64,000 bases of DNA, taken from assembly GCA_905250075.1 (NCBI GenBank), contig CAJNOP010000025.1, positions 255,669-319,668 on the forward strand, read 5' to 3'. Positions 59,663 to 64,000 of the stretch are shown here, one piece after another (the first letter of the stretch is position 1; each line of letters opens with the position of its first letter). Source of the stretch: Rotaria sp. Silwood1. Its lineage: Eukaryota > Rotifera > Eurotatoria > Philodinida > Philodinidae. Made by a program: the position numbers and the translations under genes. The notes under the pieces are model-generated. The model was not told the DNA's origin. It saw nothing but the letters and a program-made list of their open reading frames with translations, and made no database searches.

Positions 59663-60842
59663 ATGAAACAATTTTTATTGTTATTTTTGTATTATTTTGT
59701 GTGTATTCAAGCTAATTATAATGGTTTTAATATTTTTCCATTTAATTCTACAGCTCTTTAAATGTCCGATACCTTAGATTCATTAAAAATAATTTCATTA
59801 CGAGAAGCTAATTGGATTGGTGTTAATTTTTTTCTTCGACAAGATAAAAATATCTCAAATGAAATATATTTTGATGAAAGAACTCCAACTAAAGATGTAT
59901 GGTCTAGTTTTATAAAAGAAGCACATAAATATAATTTACGTGTACTTCTTAAACCACTTGTAGTCTGTGGTAATGATTGTCTATTTATTCATATTTTACC
60001 TGAAAATATTACAAAATGGTTTTTGAGTTATGAAAACATTATTTCTAATATATCAATGATGACAAAAGAAACTTCAAATAGATGCTTTGTCGATTGGATT
60101 AGAATTAATACAAATTTCTAATCAAGATTATACACTCTATTGGAAAACATTAATTCGAACTATTCGATCAGGAGGTTATTCAGGATTATTAACTTATTGT
60201 TCAATATTCTATCCATTAGAAACACAACAAATTCAATTTTGAGATGAACTTGATTTTATTGCTATGGATTTTTATCTACCACTTCTTAATATAACAAATG
60301 ATAGTAACATACCTTCACAACAAGATATGATTAAAAGATTTTCTAATTATTTTCAATATTTTAAATTTTGGCTAAGTAATCAATCCATAAATGTTACATC
60401 AAAACCACTTGTTTTGACTGAAGTTGGATATCCAAGTTCATTAGCTGGACTTGCTCTACCATCAGGAAATCCAGCTGTTCAATGTGTTGGTAATTATAGT
60501 GCTAATTTTACATTACAAGACATGGCTTTTAAAGCACTTTTTCAAGCTCTTGATGAGAATAAAGGAATATGTAATGGTACTATCATATTTTGGTGGGATA
60601 ATCCATCTTCTATGGATTATTATAAAGAAAAAGATTCAAATTATTGGAGATGTTCATGGACAGTTCGTGGTAAACCAGCTGAATGTACAATAGCAGAAGC
60701 ATTTGATGGAACATGTTCCACAAATCGAAGTAATTCATTGAAGATCAATCATGGGATTTTCATAAATCTAAAACGATTTATTTATTTTATATTATGGTTT
60801 AAATTTTGTTTAATATTAAGATGTGAGACAATAACCACTTGA
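59663..60842 (+). pseudogene. GH113-like beta-mannanase gene with three disabling changes
   Basis: A signal peptide (MKQFLLLFLYYFVCIQA) is followed by a GH113-type (beta/alpha)8 enzyme: EANWIGVNFF, YNLRVLLKPLVV, an ALSIGLELIQ segment carrying the acid/base Glu, YWKTLIRTIRSGGYSGLLTY, DELDFIAMDFYLPLL, and KPLVLTEVGYPSS carrying the nucleophile Glu. Lesions: an in-frame TAA at 59759-59761, a frameshift near 60075-60090 (the GLEL segment is in another frame), and a TGA at 60240-60242 where the family has Trp (FW-D-E-L-D). The C-terminus is hydrophobic with an N/S-rich spacer, so the product may once have been GPI-anchored. It is intronless and from a mainly bacterial family, so foreign origin is likely. 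Assembly error could explain one lesion but hardly all three. Confidence 0.75.
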
Positions 60843-61469
60843 ATCGTATCTTAAACTATATATCTAAAACATATGTAAAAAATGAATATTTCATCAAAAC
60901 GAAACATTTTTGAATATTTTTCTGATTATGGAAAATCACAGATGACTAACGGTTGGCGTTGTTGAGTTATTGAACTTACACTCACTCCTCTTTAATTCTA
61001 TCGTGTACACTAAAAATAATTTTAAATAAAAATATTGAGCTAACAAGACTGTCTTTAAGCAGAACTCTATATTGTAAGGTATCTCAAGGGCGAGATATTC
61101 TTGTTCTATAGAAATGTGTGAAGTGCATAATAGTTACCTCTTAAAAATATATTCTATTGTTTGATTTGTGGTCTTAACATCAATGCTGTCTACTTTTGTA
61201 GAAGAAGTTCACGAGAAACGCACTCTAAGTACAAATATAATGTGCACTAATACACCTCGTGTGCAGTATGATGATTTGTTTCGTTCTTCTATAAACATTA
61301 TACTATTTATGTAGCGTATGCGTCATGCTTGATAATGGGTATGTAAAAACAAATTATCAAAATATATATTCTCATTATTGTTGTTACATCTGTCTAGTAT
61401 TCAATCGAAATTTCATAATTTGAATTTTCTTTTGTATAATTCATTGTCGTTAATATTATCTGATATATG
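60843..61469. other. Spacer between the two GH113-like relics
   Basis: AT-rich. The end near 61440-61500 may hold the decayed N-terminal part of the second copy. No other feature. Confidence 0.5.
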
Positions 61470-62560
61470 AAATTCTTTAAAAACGATAACATCTATTGGA
61501 AGTAATTGGGTTGCTATGAATTTTATAATTTCACAAAGTAATATATACAATTTAAATGTCCTTCGTAACCCATTAGTCGTTTTTCAAATGTTACATGTTG
61601 ATTTTCTACTTATGGACATGTCATTTACAATTTATCAATGATGGCGAAAGAACTTCATGTTGAAATATTATCAATTGAATTGGAATTATTAAAACTATCT
61701 AAATCAAAATATACATCATATTGAAGAGTTTTAATTAAGACCACTCGTAAAGAAGGCTATCCAGGCTTATTAAAATCTATCCATAATAGACATCTAGGTA
61801 ATAATCGTATTTTGTGATTCATTCCTCTTCTTTCTTCTTATCTGCCTTGATGACGTTGTGCTAATGTCGAACGTCAGAAGCATGGATCCATACATAAATG
61901 CTTTTTCCATTATAATAGCACATGTTAACTTTTTTAATAGTATCGCTTTTCACTTTTGTCGCCTGTTCTCAAGTACCGTAAATAGCTCAATCATGATCGA
62001 ACCAATTTTTACTCATATGCTCTTATATAATTTAGCAGTTTGAAAAAGTAAAAATATTTTGAAACATCAAGATTTCATTAGTTTCTGTATCGAATCTAAC
62101 TGTTAGATCAGATCCAGATCCATGCTCCCAGTTGGATTTGGTTCACGTACCCCACTGGGTTGCAGGACACTAATTTCATCAATGCTCTCCTCCAATCGTG
62201 AATGTTCATTATAAAAACAAAAACTTTTTAGAAACAGCGTGCTTATTCAAATATACCATTTCCTTCTTATAAAACAAATACATCAAAAATAGAAATAAAA
62301 AAACCGAACTTGATATTATTGGTATTAAATTTTTATCTTCCTCTTCTTAATTCAAAAAAAGATAGTATGATTCCTTCTCATGATGATATGGTAAAAACCT
62401 TTTCTGACTATTTTCAATATTTTAAATCATGGTTGAGTTATCAATCAACAAATGACACTTCAAAATAAGTTATATTCACCGAAACTGGAAATCCAAATTC
62501 ACTACGAGACTTTGTTATTCCGTTGGGAGATACATGTTCTCAATGTACAGAGTGCGTAAA
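61470..62560 (+). pseudogene. Second, more decayed GH113-like copy
   Basis: Fragments parallel the copy 1.5 kb upstream. SNWVAMNFIISQ at about 61503 matches the ANWIGVNFF segment. YNLNVLRNPLV follows it after loss of about 30 codons. A GYPGLLK phrase at about 61758 and TELDIIG at about 62308 come next, separated by about 500 bp of unrelated sequence (insertion). DYFQYFKSWLSYQS, then FTETGNPNS at about 62479, follow. Many stops and frameshifts are present. The pair is an old tandem duplication in which this copy decayed first. Confidence 0.7.
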
Positions 62561-64000
62561 AAGTATTTTTTCAGATGGATAGCGCTATGATTTCAAGTGA
62601 CATACATAACAAAGTGTATACCAAATAAAAGCGCGTTGGAAATGGGATTCATCGACGTCACATAATGAAGAGTATAACAATTTTTTAATGTTGAATTCAG
62701 GAACTTACTACAATTTTACAGCGTATTAATATTCAAAAATTATTTTCGTGAGGCAGCTCAAACTAGATCTCATTGAAAACGAGCAATAACACAAAGTACT
62801 CGACACCTGATTCTGAAATATTGAATCAATAATCGAAACAAAAACTTGAAACAAAATGTTATCGAAGACTGAGCACAATCGTTACGATGAAGAAACTTTG
62901 AGAAACATGGAAACAAACATGGACTTATTTGAAATTATTTCATGTTCGTCTCGGTCTCATCTTCGTGCTGTAAAAAAACAACTAATGGTCATTATTCTGA
63001 TTATTGTTTGTATTCATCAAATCTTAAGAGATAAATAGTACTTCGTGATATTTCTCATTGTAATTGAGATCCAGTTTGAACTGCCTGATGTAAGTAATTT
63101 TGCAATGTTAATGTTGCTGTAAAATTCTAGAATTTTCTTGAATTCAACACTAAAAATTACCATATCCTTTACTATTTAGCATCGATAAATTTCATTTTTC
63201 ACATGCTTTAATTTGATATAAAATTTGTTATGGATGCTATTTGAAATTATAGCATTACGCCTCTGAAAAAATATTTTTACGCTCTCCGTACAGTTCGCCT
63301 CTCAAAGAAAAGGAACTAATTATGTTAAAGCTAATATAGTTGTACGAAGTAGTAGTAGCGATGGATAATAAGCGTTTTTGGTTTTTTCTATCATGTATAT
63401 AAATATATCTAATTTATTTTGTCATCACAATACAGCTTTTATTTTCATTTTTATCTTTCAAATGACGTTTGTTTTATTGGCTATGTAATGATAAATCAAG
63501 CAAAACAAAAAAAATACAAGATTCGCAATGAAACAAGTTCTAGACAAAAAAGTATGAGAATCAATCTGTACATATACATTATGTAGTACGTTAAATAATG
63601 TTAGGAAATCTAAGATAGAGTTTTAAGCAGATTGTAAATGCATTAAACAAAAACATAACCTGAAAAATGTTGATATTCATTATTATTAACAAATATAATT
63701 CTATTGCAAAAATATAAAATATTTTTGTATAGAATAGAGCATCATACCATTTGAAGAAAAAAAAAACTGAACTGTTATTTTTATGTACTAATATCGATCC
63801 CAAAATATAAGGCAGGTGGTTGTTTTTTGAATAACTCAAAAACGGCAAAAGATATCGACCTGCGATTTTCAGCAATAGAAAGAGGAGACTCTAAGCTACA
63901 TTTTTACTAGCAAACTTGATTTCCAAAAACTTTTCGATACTAGGTTTCGTGCGGGTTTTTTTTGAAAACCAGGATTTTTCTAAAAAGTTTCTGGTAGACA
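62561..64000. other. Terminal AT-rich region
   Basis: No gene recognised. The last 180 bp (from about 63820) are less AT-rich and contain phrases such as aaaacggcaaaagatatcga that look like repeat DNA continuing past the window edge. Confidence 0.4.

Noticed and set aside
1..64000. Prokaryotic operons, ribosome binding sites, CRISPR arrays, rRNA genes
   Set aside because: Introns, AT-rich intergenic DNA and animal gene content show a nuclear genome; no direct-repeat array with unique spacers and no rRNA-like block was seen.

Overview
The window is eukaryotic, AT-rich nuclear DNA. It has spliced genes whose introns are mostly about 50-60 bp with GT..AG ends, a few introns of 1-3 kb, and long AT-rich intergenic stretches. 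The gene mix points to a bdelloid rotifer, probably Adineta- or Rotaria-like. There are animal housekeeping genes (importin alpha, PTCD2, PIG-S, CEP76, glycogen synthase, an LC8-type dynein light chain). Beside them are intronless genes typical of bdelloid foreign-derived content: an ankyrin plus ADP-ribosyltransferase gene, a secreted GH130 protein and GH113-like mannanase relics. The species is an inference. I found no rRNA, tRNA or CRISPR array.

Layout. 64-387 (-): a small basic protein with a Cys/His motif. 3399-8485 (-): a 13-exon gene joining three tandem C-x4-C-x11-C-x2-H motifs to a BRCA1/BARD1-like tandem BRCT. 9866-14154 (-): importin alpha. 17412-19076 (-): ankyrin/ADP-ribosyltransferase. 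22304-23179 (-): an orphan with a KH-like motif. 24784-25863 (+): secreted GH130. 30323-30964 (+): dynein light chain with a long disordered N-terminus. 34260-38885 (-): PTCD2 and PIG-S, 93 bp apart in a likely operon. 39654-46448 (+): CEP76. 46725-56061 (-): glycogen synthase with a pair of mutually exclusive exons. 57308-58330 (-): an orphan seven-transmembrane receptor. 59663-62560 (+): two decayed GH113-like copies in tandem.

Mobile and repeat DNA is mostly non-coding. There is an 874-bp hAT-type element with a perfect 8-bp target duplication in a CEP76 intron. There is a 1076-bp Tc1/mariner-type foldback element with TA flanks and arms of about 400 bp. Also present are a smaller dispersed foldback family, a roughly 160-bp tandem repeat, a retroelement integrase relic and several G/T- or C/A-rich telomere-like tracts around the foreign-looking genes.

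Two themes link the genes. First, six genes have a splice-acceptor-like sequence 0-15 nt before the start codon, which fits the spliced-leader trans-splicing known in rotifers; in the PIG-S/PTCD2 pair it is the expected operon signature. Second, GH130 and GH113 proteins act on mannan-type polysaccharides, so this region carried at least three genes for external beta-mannan use, of which one looks intact. Exon boundaries were deduced by eye from splice consensus, frame and family similarity. The summed exon lengths of the multi-exon genes are multiples of three.
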